From NCBI GenBank assembly GCA_040751985.1, contig JBFMFU010000054.1:11401-75400 (forward strand): a stretch of 64,000 nucleotides of DNA. Reading direction: 5' to 3'. The notes under the pieces were generated by a model. It did not search any database, was not told the origin of the DNA, and saw only the letters and a list, made by a program, of their open reading frames with translations. This DNA is from Desulfoferula sp040751985. GTDB taxonomy: Bacteria; Desulfobacterota; Desulfarculia; Desulfarculales; Desulfarculaceae. Both the position numbers and the translations under genes were made by a program. Below, in pieces: positions 41,584-50,168 of this stretch (within the stretch, counting starts at the first letter, position 1; the number at the start of each line of letters is the position of its first letter).

Positions 41584-42758
41584 TACCAGGCCTCCAACTC
41601 CCAACCCTTGCGCGTCAGGGGCTGGTTCTTGAGTAGCTTTTCAAAGTTCTCGATGAGGTCCGGGATGGTGGGCAGGTCGCCGCAGGAGCCCAGGAAATGG
41701 ACCTCGGCGTCCTTGGGCGCCGCCCGCTGCACCTCGCGTACCAACTGCCCGTCCCAGTTCAGCTCCACCGACAGGTACTTGGCCTTGCGGGTGAAGTGCT
41801 CGTCCGGGAAGGGCCAGAGGTTGATCAGCCGCAGGGCCCCCACCTTCAGGCCCTTGGCCCGGGCTTGCTCTACGGCGGTGTTCACCACCCGGGAGGGGGT
41901 GCCGTAGGAGACCACCACCAGCTCCGGGTCGTCGTCCATGAACTTCTTCTCGTAGAGGTGGTTGAACATGTCCCGGTGGTTGCGCACCTTGTAGATCAGG
42001 CGGTAGGCGTGCTTGTGGTGGGCGTCCACCTCCTCGATGTCATAGCCCTCCACGGTGGGGGTCCAGTCCGAGCACATGCCGCCGGCGCCCGATCCCATCT
42101 GCACCGGGGGGATGTCCAGGTCATCACTGAAGGGGTAGAATTCCGGGCCCGCGCAGAAGGTGCGCGGCCAGGTCTTGAAGCCCATCTCCTTCATCTCGGC
42201 CTCGGTCTCGGGCACCGTGATGTCCTCGAAGCCGTCGGTGATGAGCTGGTCCACCAGCACCGTGACGGGCATGCGGAAGCGCTCGGACAGGTAAAAGGCC
42301 TCCACCACCATGGCCATGGCCTCCTGGGCCGAGTTGGGCGCCAGGGTGATGCACTCGAAGTTGCCGCCCTGGGTGGGGTAGCGGGTCAGGTAGAACTCGC
42401 CCTGGCCCGGCGCGCCGGTGATGCCGCTGACCGGGCCCACCCGGCCGGAGTTGACCACCACCAGGGGCATCTCGCAGCCCAGGGCCCAGCCGTAGGGATC
42501 GGCGTAGAGGATATAGCCGGGGCCCGAGGTGGCGGTCATGGACTTCATGCCACCCAGGGAGGCCCCGATACACAGGTGCATGGCCCCGCACTCGTCCTCG
42601 GCCTGCAGATACACCCCGCCCACCTGGGGCAGGCGCTTGCTCATGGCCTCGGCCAGCTCAGTGGCCGGCGTGATGGGGTAGCCGCAGAAGAAGCGGCAGC
42701 CGGCCAGGATGGCGCCCTCGGTGATGGCGAAGTTGCCAGTTTCCAGAAATCTCTTCAT
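41583..42758 (-). CDS. 2-Oxoacid:acceptor oxidoreductase alpha subunit
   Basis: This 391-residue protein has the KorA/VorB-type alpha pattern: NFAITEGAILAGCRFFCGYPITPATELAE at the start, MTATSGPGYILYADPYGWALGCEMPLVVVNSGR in the pyrimidine-binding part and a C-terminal transketolase-like domain with VVSYGTPSRVVNTAV. GGGAGG precedes the ATG. The first gene of the group, 18 nt upstream, encodes a flavin/Fe-S subunit that may take the electrons. Confidence 0.93.
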   Translation of the reverse strand: MKRFLETGNFAITEGAILAGCRFFCGYPITPATELAEAMSKRLPQVGGVYLQAEDECGAMHLCIGASLGGMKSMTATSGPGYILYADPYGWALGCEMPLVVVNSGRVGPVSGITGAPGQGEFYLTRYPTQGGNFECITLAPNSAQEAMAMVVEAFYLSERFRMPVTVLVDQLITDGFEDITVPETEAEMKEMGFKTWPRTFCAGPEFYPFSDDLDIPPVQMGSGAGGMCSDWTPTVEGYDIEEVDAHHKHAYRLIYKVRNHRDMFNHLYEKKFMDDDPELVVVSYGTPSRVVNTAVEQARAKGLKVGALRLINLWPFPDEHFTRKAKYLSVELNWDGQLVREVQRAAPKDAEVHFLGSCGDLPTIPDLIENFEKLLKNQPLTRKGWELEAW

Positions 42759-42776
42759 GACACCAACCTCCCGCGC

Positions 42777-44420
42777 CTAGGCGGTCTTTTCCCGGACATC
42801 GATGGCGAAGTCCGGGCAGGAGAAGAAGCACTTAAAGCAGCCTACGCACCACTTGGGGCTCTTGACCTCCATGGGGCGGTAGCCCTTGAGGTTGAAGCTC
42901 TCGGCCGGTCCGAAGGTCTCCACGCCGCAGACCTCGGCGCAGTAGCCGCACTCCTTGCAGCTCTCCAGGTTGAGCACCACCTCGAAGGCGCGGGCGTCGC
43001 ACTGCAGGCAGCGGGCGGCCTCGGCGGCCACCGCCGCCGGGCGCATGGGCAGCTCCACTTGATCGAAGTTGCCCGCCCGCTCCCAGACCTTCAGATGCGG
43101 CAGGTCCTGGCGGGCCGTGATCTCGCCGCCGAGCGGGGTCAGCTCCACCGCCTCCTCGGGCTCGGCCAGGGTCTCGCTGATGTCCCCGGAGCCGCCCAGG
43201 TACTTGTCTATGGCCGCGGCCGCCCGGCGGCCCTGGGCCACGCCGGCGATGATGGAGGCCGGGCCGCTGACCACGTCGCCGCCGGCGAACAGGCCCGGCT
43301 CGCCAATGGCCAGGTCATCGTCGGCCAGGATGCGGCTGCCCTGGGTCTGAACCTTCAGGCCGCTGACGAACTCTAGCTGCGGGGTCTGGCCGATGGCCAG
43401 GATCACGGTGTCGGCCGCGGCGTGGGTGGTCACTCCCTCGTCATAGACCGGCTTGAAGGCGCCCTTTTTGTCGAACACCGCGGTGCAGGCCTTGAAGGAC
43501 ACGCCCGTGGCCGCGCCCTCGCCCAGGACCGCCTGGGGCCCCCAGGAGTTGTTGATGACCACGCCCTCCTGCTCGGCCAGGTTCACCTCCCAGGGGTGGG
43601 CCGGCATCTCCGCCCGCTTCTCCAGGCAGAAGAGCCGCACGTCCTTGGCGCCCAGGCGCTTGGCGGTCAGGGCCACGTCGATGGCCACGTTGCCGCCGCC
43701 CACCACCACCACCTTCTGGCCCAGGTCAAAAGACTTGCCCAGGGCCACGTCGCGCAGGAACTCCCAGCCCCAAAGGACGCCCTTTTTGTCCGCGCCGGTC
43801 AGGCTGATGCGGGCCGAGGAGTTGGCCCCGCTGGCGATGAACACCGCGTCGAATTGCTTCTTCAAATCGGCCAGGCTGATGTCCTTGCCCACCACCGTGG
43901 AGCCCGAGAACTTGAGTCCCAACTCCCCGATCTCGGCCAGGTCCCGCTCCAGGCGCGCGGCGGGCAGGCGGTACTGAGGGATGCCGTAGCGCATCATGCC
44001 GCCGGGCTCGGGAAAGGCGTCGTAGATGGTCACCTCGTGGCCCACGCTGAGCAGGTAGTAGGCCGCAGTCAGGCCGGCCGGCCCTGCGCCCACGACGGCC
44101 ACCTTCTTGCCGGTCTTGGCTACCATCTTCTTGTTCTGCTTCCACCAGTCGCCGCCCTGGTCCACGGCCGCCCGCTTCAGGGCCCTAATGGCGATGGGAT
44201 CGCCGAACTGCTTGTAGGCGCAGACATCCTCGCAGGGGGCGAAGCAGGCGTCGGCGCAGACCATTGGCAGGGGCAGGCGCTCGCGCAGCACGGCCACCGC
44301 CTGATCGAACTTGCCGTCGCGCACCGCCCGGATGTAGCGGGGCACGTCCACCCCGGCCGGGCAGGCATCACTGCACCGGGGGATGATGAAGTCCTTCCGG
44401 CTGACCCGGTAGGTTCCCAT
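42777..44420 (-). CDS. GltD-like FAD/NAD(P)-binding Fe-S oxidoreductase
   Basis: This 547-residue protein has an N-terminal Fe-S module (CSDACPAGVDVPRYI and CADACFAPCEDVC), two Rossmann motifs (GAGPAGLTAAYYL near 117 and GGGNVAIDVALTAKRLG near 256) and a C-terminal ferredoxin domain with CKECGYCAEVC and CVGCFKCFFSCPD. This is the glutamate synthase small-subunit plan plus an extra ferredoxin. In front of a 2-oxoacid oxidoreductase it probably links the enzyme to NAD(P)H. The start at 44420 has AGGAGG 9 nt upstream; a longer frame has no such site. Confidence 0.92.
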   Translation of the reverse strand: MGTYRVSRKDFIIPRCSDACPAGVDVPRYIRAVRDGKFDQAVAVLRERLPLPMVCADACFAPCEDVCAYKQFGDPIAIRALKRAAVDQGGDWWKQNKKMVAKTGKKVAVVGAGPAGLTAAYYLLSVGHEVTIYDAFPEPGGMMRYGIPQYRLPAARLERDLAEIGELGLKFSGSTVVGKDISLADLKKQFDAVFIASGANSSARISLTGADKKGVLWGWEFLRDVALGKSFDLGQKVVVVGGGNVAIDVALTAKRLGAKDVRLFCLEKRAEMPAHPWEVNLAEQEGVVINNSWGPQAVLGEGAATGVSFKACTAVFDKKGAFKPVYDEGVTTHAAADTVILAIGQTPQLEFVSGLKVQTQGSRILADDDLAIGEPGLFAGGDVVSGPASIIAGVAQGRRAAAAIDKYLGGSGDISETLAEPEEAVELTPLGGEITARQDLPHLKVWERAGNFDQVELPMRPAAVAAEAARCLQCDARAFEVVLNLESCKECGYCAEVCGVETFGPAESFNLKGYRPMEVKSPKWCVGCFKCFFSCPDFAIDVREKTA

Positions 44421-44621
44421 GTCTCTCTTCCTCCTGAGGCTGAATACAGTATTTCGCCGAATCAGGACTAAGGCTATCAAGAAGCATGCCATGGGGCCCC
44501 AAGCAGGGCCAGCCAGGCAGTATTACGCCTAAAAGGCTGGATTAACAAATGGTTAGCTCGGGTAACTTGGGATAATGGGAACTATTTATAAGCGTTCGAG
44601 AAGGTTAAAAGGCACGTTTTG

Positions 44622-44639
44622 TGTCCGGAAATCAGGACA
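44622..44639. promoter_or_regulatory. TGTCC-N8-GGACA dyad upstream of the oxidoreductase operon
   Basis: TGTCC (44622-44626) and GGACA (44635-44639) are a perfect inverted repeat with an 8-nt centre, and a third half-site TCGGACA follows at about 44651. It lies 202 bp above the flavoprotein start and just after the end of a sigma-54 activator gene, so it may be that activator's enhancer. I found no GG-N10-GC promoter in the 260-nt gap. Confidence 0.38.
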
Positions 44640-44680
44640 TGTGCAGAAAATCGGACAATGAAGAATAAACTATACAGGCC

Positions 44681-46165
44681 TCAACTAGACTTCTCATCGT
44701 TCAGCATCTGATAGCGGCGGCATTTCTCGTAGAGGGTCGAGCGGGAAATACCCAATATTTTTGCTGTCTTGGACATATTACCCTGGTTCAGACGCAGGGT
44801 CTGCTCCAGGATGCTGGCCTCGCAGCGGGCCAGCTCCTTGGCCAGCCCGTTGTCCGGAAATTCGGACACCTGGCCTCGGGCCAGGTTGTTGCGCAGCACC
44901 TCGGGTGGCAGGTGCTCCAGGTCGATGACCTCGCCCTCGCTCAGGCTAAGGGCCCGCTCCAGCACGTTTTTCAGCTCACGCACATTGCCCGGCCAGGCGT
45001 ATTTCTCCAGGGCCTGGCGCGCGGCCGGGCTGAGCCTCATCGCGGGCCGGTCCAGGGACCTGAGGAAGTGCTCCACCAGAGGGCCGATGTCCTCCACCCG
45101 CTTCATCAGGGGCGGTATCTCGATGCTCATGGTGCTCAGGCGGTAGTACAGGTCATCGCGGAACTGGCCCTGGCGCATCATGGCCTTGAGGTCGCGGTTG
45201 GTGGCCGCCACCAGGCGGAAGTCTATCTGCACCGGTTGCACCCCGCCCAGGCGCTCCAGGCGCTTGGTCTCCAGCACCCTGAGCAGCTTGGCCTGGGCCT
45301 TGGGGCTCAGCTCGCCGATCTCGTCCAGATACAGGGTACCCTGGTGAGCCAGTTGTATCTGCCCCACCTTGCCCTTCTTGCTGGCGCCGGTGAAGGCCCC
45401 GGACTCGTAGCCGAACAGCTCGCTCTCTAAAAGGTCGCGGGGGATGGCCGCGCAGTTGACGCAGACAAAGGGCCCCCCGGACCGGGGCGAGGCCGCGTGC
45501 ACCGCGTGGGCGAACATCTCCTTGCCGGTGCCGGTGGCCCCCAGGATCAGGACCGGGGCGTCGGTGGCCGCGTACTTGGCCGCCATCTCCTTGACCTCGG
45601 CCAGGATCCGGCTCTGGCCCACGATGGAGTCAAAGCTGTACAGCGGCGACAGCACCCGGTCCAGGCCCTTCTTGTAGTAGCTGACCTCCCGCTCCAGCAG
45701 GTGCATGCGCTCCATCAGGTCCGTGAAGGCCTGATAGTCCCGGAAGATGGTCTGCAGGATCACCCCCACGGTGCGGCCCTGCTGGCGCAGGGGTATGCGG
45801 TTGACCAGCATGGGCGTGGCGGTCTTCAGGGAGCAGCGCTGGCCCAGCTCCGGCCGTCCCGAGGCCAGCACGCTGGGCAGCCGCGAGGCCACGAAGTACT
45901 CCTCAATGGGCTTGCCCACCGCCTCCTGGGGATCGGTGCCCAAGAGATCGGCGTAGACCCGGTTCATGAACACGATGCGGCAGTTGGTGTCGCAGACGAT
46001 GATGCCGGAGTACACGTTGTCCAGCACCAGGGACAGGAAGTCCACCATGCCGCTCAGGTCCGGGGCCTCCTCCGGGGAGGCCGGGCCTTGCCAGGCCTCC
46101 CGGCCGGCGGGCAGCGGCTTGCCCTCGGCCGCGCAGTTGGGCGGATATGGATTTTTCGGCTTCAT
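44681..46165 (-). CDS. Sigma-54-dependent transcriptional activator (PAS-AAA+-Fis)
   Basis: The protein has 494 residues with the same layout as the activator at 23895: PAS-like sensor (about 42-145), AAA+ domain with GATGTGKE at 209-216, an intact GAFTGA loop at 256-261, Walker B near 278 and a Fis-type HTH (KTAKILGISRSTLYEKC) near the end. Its PAS part differs from the other copy, so it probably senses something else. It is placed upstream of the 2-oxoacid oxidoreductase genes on the same strand and downstream of an MFS gene. Confidence 0.94.
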   Translation of the reverse strand: MKPKNPYPPNCAAEGKPLPAGREAWQGPASPEEAPDLSGMVDFLSLVLDNVYSGIIVCDTNCRIVFMNRVYADLLGTDPQEAVGKPIEEYFVASRLPSVLASGRPELGQRCSLKTATPMLVNRIPLRQQGRTVGVILQTIFRDYQAFTDLMERMHLLEREVSYYKKGLDRVLSPLYSFDSIVGQSRILAEVKEMAAKYAATDAPVLILGATGTGKEMFAHAVHAASPRSGGPFVCVNCAAIPRDLLESELFGYESGAFTGASKKGKVGQIQLAHQGTLYLDEIGELSPKAQAKLLRVLETKRLERLGGVQPVQIDFRLVAATNRDLKAMMRQGQFRDDLYYRLSTMSIEIPPLMKRVEDIGPLVEHFLRSLDRPAMRLSPAARQALEKYAWPGNVRELKNVLERALSLSEGEVIDLEHLPPEVLRNNLARGQVSEFPDNGLAKELARCEASILEQTLRLNQGNMSKTAKILGISRSTLYEKCRRYQMLNDEKSS

Positions 46166-46250
46166 GGCGGCGGTTTTCCCTTGCCAGAGGCTAGGGGAAC
46201 TTTACCAAGCGGGCCCGCCGGTTGCAATCATTGCCCGGCTGCAGCCTGGG

Positions 46251-47606
46251 TCACGGCAGGCCGCGGGGCTTGGTCTCGGTGAGCAGGCGGGCGAACACGA
46301 AGGAGGCCGCGGCCACCAGCACCGCAAAGAGGAACATCATCTTGTAGGCCAGCACCACGTCCCCGCCGGAGCTGGCCTTGTAATGAGAGACGATGTAGCC
46401 CATGGCCACCTGCAAGAGCGCCGCGCCCAGGAAAGGGAAGATGTTCACCAGGCCCACCGAGGTGCCGGCGATCTCCAGGCGGAAGAGCTCCTTGGAGACT
46501 GCGGCCAGTATGGGCCCGGTGGCCGCGCTGCCCAGGCACATGGCGAAGAACAGCACGTAGAGCAGCCACAGGGGCAGGCCGCCCGGAAACAAAAACAGGA
46601 CCAGGAACACCGCCGTGGTCAGCCAGCTGCCGCCGGTGAGCACCGGTTTGCGGCCCAGGCGGTTGGCCAGGGCCCCCAGCACCGGGGTGCCCGCCACCAG
46701 GGCCAGGGCGAAGGTGGACAGCACCCCGCCGGCCGCGGCCTTGGACAGGCCGTAGACCTCCATGAGGTAGGGTCCGCCCCACAGCCCGCTGACCGCGAAG
46801 GCCAGGCCCGTGGCGCAGAAGGCCCAAAACGACGGCGGCCAGAAGCGGCGGGCGCCCACCACCTCCCGCACGCCGGCCCAGAGCTCCGCCGGCCGGGGCG
46901 ACCGCGCGGGCCGGCTCCCCTGGCCGGGCTGCTGATTGATGGCCGGCCAGCCCATCTGCCGGGGCTCGTCGCGCACCACCAGATAGGCCACCACGGCCAT
47001 GAGCAGGGTGAAGCCGGCCACCACCACCATGGTGGCCCGCCAGCCCATGAGGCTGCTCAGCCAGGCCAGGGGCACCCCGGCCGACAGGGCCCCCACCCCG
47101 CCCACGGCCATGAACAGGCTGCCCATGATCACGAAGCGCGGTATGCAGAACCACTGCGAGAGCAGCTTGAAGTTGCACACGAACACCGTGGCCACCCCAG
47201 CCCCCACCAGCACCCGGCCCAGCACGGCCCAGCCCAGGGAGGGGGCCAGCCCGGTGAGCAGCGCCCCCACCCCGGCCAACACGAAGGAGCTGGCCACGGT
47301 CTTGCGGCTGCCCCAGGAGTCGGCCAGGATGCCGGTGGGCATCTGCAGCAGGGCGTAGGGGTAGAAGTAGGCCGAGGCCAGCAGGCCCAGCACCGTGTCG
47401 CTGAGGCCGAAGGTGGTCTGGATATCCAGGGCGATCACCGCCGGGCACAGGCGGTGGAAGAACACCAGCAGGTAGCACAGAAAGATGACCGCGCAGACAT
47501 AGTAGCGGTAACGCTTGGCCTGCCGCACGCCCCCTAGGTGGGCGTGGTCGGCATCCTGGGCGATGGCTTGTGGCGGCTGCGGCCGGCGGCTCGGCGTTTC
47601 GGTCAT
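46251..47606 (-). CDS. MFS transporter
   Basis: This 451-residue major facilitator with about 12 hydrophobic segments after a hydrophilic start of about 30 residues resembles the anion:cation symporter / sugar-phosphate permease group (LADSWGSRKTV loop between helices 2 and 3, RLGRKPVLTGG in the second half). It is likely an organic anion importer or exporter. It starts 48 nt after the carbonic-anhydrase-like gene and precedes the activator gene on the same strand. Confidence 0.9.
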   Translation of the reverse strand: MTETPSRRPQPPQAIAQDADHAHLGGVRQAKRYRYYVCAVIFLCYLLVFFHRLCPAVIALDIQTTFGLSDTVLGLLASAYFYPYALLQMPTGILADSWGSRKTVASSFVLAGVGALLTGLAPSLGWAVLGRVLVGAGVATVFVCNFKLLSQWFCIPRFVIMGSLFMAVGGVGALSAGVPLAWLSSLMGWRATMVVVAGFTLLMAVVAYLVVRDEPRQMGWPAINQQPGQGSRPARSPRPAELWAGVREVVGARRFWPPSFWAFCATGLAFAVSGLWGGPYLMEVYGLSKAAAGGVLSTFALALVAGTPVLGALANRLGRKPVLTGGSWLTTAVFLVLFLFPGGLPLWLLYVLFFAMCLGSAATGPILAAVSKELFRLEIAGTSVGLVNIFPFLGAALLQVAMGYIVSHYKASSGGDVVLAYKMMFLFAVLVAAASFVFARLLTETKPRGLP

Positions 47607-47653
47607 GGCGTGGCGCCCCCTGCGCGGCGTTAGGTGGCTCGGCGATCCCTGGC

Positions 47654-48256
47654 TCAGTCCTGTTCGGGGGGCGGGGCCGTCCGGGCGAACTCCTCGCGTA
47701 TCTCCTGCTTGATCCGGTCCTCAAAGGCCTGGTAGTCCGACCCGTGCCAGGCGCGGTGCTCGCCGCGGGCATAGGCCAGGGCGTTGTGGTGGTAGATGAT
47801 GGCGTTGTGGCGGTTGAACTCGTAGTTGTTCTGCCTGCGCACCACCTTGCCCGGCGTGCCCATGACGATGGAGTTGGGCGGGATGACGGTGTTCTGGGTC
47901 AGGAAGGTGCCGCCGGCCACGATGGAGTTGGCCCCCACCTTGCTGCCGTTCATGAGGGTGCAGTTGATGCCGATGAGGCAGTTGTCGCCCACCTGGCAGC
48001 CGTGCAGGGTGGTGTGGTGGGCGATGGAGCAATACTCGCCCACGATCACCGGATGGTCCAGGGCTACGTGGATCATGACCATGTCCTGGATGTTGCTGTA
48101 GCGGCCGATGCGCACCTCGTTGGTCTCGGAGCGGATCACCGCATGCGGCCACAGGCTGGCGCCCTCGGCGATGGTCACCTTGCCGAAGATCAGGGCGCTG
48201 GGGTGGATGAAGGCCGGGTTGTGCAGGCTGACCTCCGGACCATAGGCTGGCGGCAT
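47654..48256 (-). CDS. Gamma-carbonic-anhydrase-like hexapeptide protein
   Basis: This 200-residue left-handed beta-helix protein has hexapeptide repeats from about residue 15 to 155. The zinc-type histidines of the gamma-class fit IHVALDHP and IAHHTTLHGC, though the usual GH before the second His is AH. Members hydrate CO2 or act as metal-bound hydrolases of unknown role, often beside CoA metabolism. The start at 48256 with GAGGAAGAGAG is preferred over an earlier ATG. A bicarbonate supply for the biotin carboxylase would be attractive but is speculation. Confidence 0.82.
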   Translation of the reverse strand: MPPAYGPEVSLHNPAFIHPSALIFGKVTIAEGASLWPHAVIRSETNEVRIGRYSNIQDMVMIHVALDHPVIVGEYCSIAHHTTLHGCQVGDNCLIGINCTLMNGSKVGANSIVAGGTFLTQNTVIPPNSIVMGTPGKVVRRQNNYEFNRHNAIIYHHNALAYARGEHRAWHGSDYQAFEDRIKQEIREEFARTAPPPEQD

Positions 48257-48324
48257 GCTCTCTTCCTCGCCGGCGGGTGCGGGCCCGCCCCTGGTGTTGT
48301 CCCTGGTGATCATCCGACTGATAT

Positions 48325-48353
48325 CATCTAGGCCATATTGCGGCTGCTGTCAA
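48325..48353 (-). promoter_or_regulatory. Possible promoter for the carbonic-anhydrase-like gene
   Basis: On the minus strand a perfect TTGACA (48348-48353) is followed after 17 bp by TAGATG (48325-48330), a poor -10. It lies in the 220-nt gap between divergent genes, about 65 nt before the start at 48256. Confidence 0.35.
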
Positions 48354-48476
48354 TTTCTCCGGCAGGGGCTCGCATAGATTTCCGCCAAGCCCTTCCGCCC
48401 CGGCCCGCGGTTGCGCCGGCCGGCAAAATGGAATACCTTGAGCCTGGTTCAGGGGCCCGCCCCAGGGGGAGCGCGC

Positions 48477-50159
48477 ATGCAGGCTGACTATGTGATCAAG
48501 AACGGCCGCGTGGTCAATGTCTACTCCGGCGAGGTGCTGGAGCAGGAGGTGGCCGTGGCCGGCCGGCGCATCATCGAGGTGGCTGAGCGTGCCGAGTCGG
48601 CCACGGCGCGCAGCAAGGTGATCGACGCCGCCGGCGACTACCTGCTGCCCGGCTTCTTCGACGCCCACGCCCACGCCGACCTGTTCACCAACCCCCTGGC
48701 CTACTGCGAGGGGGCCCTGGCCCGCGGCACCACCGGCATCTTCAACGACGGCCACGACCTGGCCGCCGCCTTGGGGCCGGCCGCCTTCCTGGAGCTGTTC
48801 GACGGCCTGGCCCAGCTTCCCTTCAGCATCTACACCGGCGTGCCCGCCGCCGCCCCGCCCTACCCCCAAGTGGAGGGCGGCGAGATTTGGGGCCTCCCGG
48901 ACCTGGAGCAGGCCTTCAGCCGGGGCTACGTGCTCTCTTTGAGCGAGGTGACGCCCTTCCTGCGCCTGATCCGGGGCGCCCCGGACCTGGCCGCCAAGCT
49001 GGAGCTGGCCCGCAGCCGCGGCCGCCTGGTGGAGGGCCACACCACCGGCGCCAGCCCGGCCAAGCTAAACCGCCTAGCCGCGGCCGGGGTCAGCTCCTGC
49101 CACGAGTCGCTTAGCTCCTCCGACGTGCTGCGCCGCCTGCGCCTGGGCTTCTACGTAATGCTGCGCCAGGGCTCCATCCGCCAGGACCTGCCCCACCTCA
49201 TGGAGGCGGTGCGCGGCCTGGAATCTTATGACCTCAGCCGCCTGATGCTGGTCAGCGACGGCATCTTCCCGGACCACCTGCTCTCCTGGGGCAACATGGA
49301 CTGGGTGGTGGCCCAGGCCGTGTCCCTGGGCATCCCGCCGGTGCGGGCCGTGCAGATGGCCAGCCTCAACCCGGCCCGCTACTTCCGGTTGGACCACCTG
49401 CTGGGCGGCCTGGCGCCGGGGCGGCTGGCCCACATACTCATCGCCCCCAGTCTGGAGCGGCCCACCCCGCGCCTGGTCATGGCCAGCGGCGCTATCGCCG
49501 CCGTGGACGGCGCCCTGCGCCAACCCCTGGGCCGGCCGCCGTCCGCCAACCTGGGCAGTCACCCCTTCACATTGACGCCGCCCCGGGCCGAGGACCTGCG
49601 CATCCCCGCCGGCCCCGCCACCCCGCCGGTGATCAGCGTGGTGGACCAGACCGTTACCCAGCGCGAGGACCTGCCAGTGCCGGTGGAGGGCGGCTTCTAT
49701 GCGCCCCAGGGCGAGGTGATGGCCGCCTCCCTGTTCAGCCGCGACGGCGCTGAGCGCGGCCGGGCCCTGATCAAGGGCTTCTGCCCGGGCCTGGGTGGCC
49801 TGGCCTCCAGCGCGGCCCACGAGGTGCACGGCCTGCTGGTGGCCGGCCAGAGCCCAGAGGACATGGCCCAGGCCGCGGCCGAGGTGGTGGGCATGGGCGG
49901 CGGTATCGTCTTGGTGCAGGGCGGCCAGGTGCGGGCCCGCCTGCCCCTGGGCCTGGGCGGCATCTGCTCCCTGGGCTCGGTGGAGGAAACTGCCCGTGGG
50001 GTGGAGGCGATGCACGCCGCCCTGCGCGAGCTGGGCTGCACCCTGGACTACCCCCTGTGGAGCTTCGTGTTCCTGCCCTTCACCTCGGTGCTCAGGCTGC
50101 GCATCACCTACCAGGGGGTGTTCGACGTGCGCGAGGGCCGCGTGATCTGGGCCCCCTGA
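48477..50159 (+). CDS. Adenine-deaminase-like amidohydrolase
   Basis: This 560-residue protein follows the two-domain plan of adenine deaminase: an amidohydrolase barrel (DAHAHADLF near residue 60, NDGHDL near 90, GHTTGASPAKLN near 187, LASLNPARYF-like segment near 297) and a C-terminal Ade-type domain (KGFCPGLGGLASSAAHEVH near 433, ELGCTLDYPLWS near 519). Several metal or substrate motifs differ from true Ade (DAHAHAD for GHVHIES, SCHES for SDHEC), so the substrate may be another cyclic amide or purine-like compound. AGGGGGAG precedes ATG 48477. Its stop is only 9 nt from the convergent Fe-S gene. Confidence 0.85.
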   Translation: MQADYVIKNGRVVNVYSGEVLEQEVAVAGRRIIEVAERAESATARSKVIDAAGDYLLPGFFDAHAHADLFTNPLAYCEGALARGTTGIFNDGHDLAAALGPAAFLELFDGLAQLPFSIYTGVPAAAPPYPQVEGGEIWGLPDLEQAFSRGYVLSLSEVTPFLRLIRGAPDLAAKLELARSRGRLVEGHTTGASPAKLNRLAAAGVSSCHESLSSSDVLRRLRLGFYVMLRQGSIRQDLPHLMEAVRGLESYDLSRLMLVSDGIFPDHLLSWGNMDWVVAQAVSLGIPPVRAVQMASLNPARYFRLDHLLGGLAPGRLAHILIAPSLERPTPRLVMASGAIAAVDGALRQPLGRPPSANLGSHPFTLTPPRAEDLRIPAGPATPPVISVVDQTVTQREDLPVPVEGGFYAPQGEVMAASLFSRDGAERGRALIKGFCPGLGGLASSAAHEVHGLLVAGQSPEDMAQAAAEVVGMGGGIVLVQGGQVRARLPLGLGGICSLGSVEETARGVEAMHAALRELGCTLDYPLWSFVFLPFTSVLRLRITYQGVFDVREGRVIWAP

Positions 50160-50168
50160 GCCCGGCCC

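Noticed and set aside
44421..44680. Sigma-54 promoter expected below the second activator
   Set aside because: I checked the GC dinucleotides of this gap and none has the GG-N10-GC spacing on the operon strand, so I do not report one.
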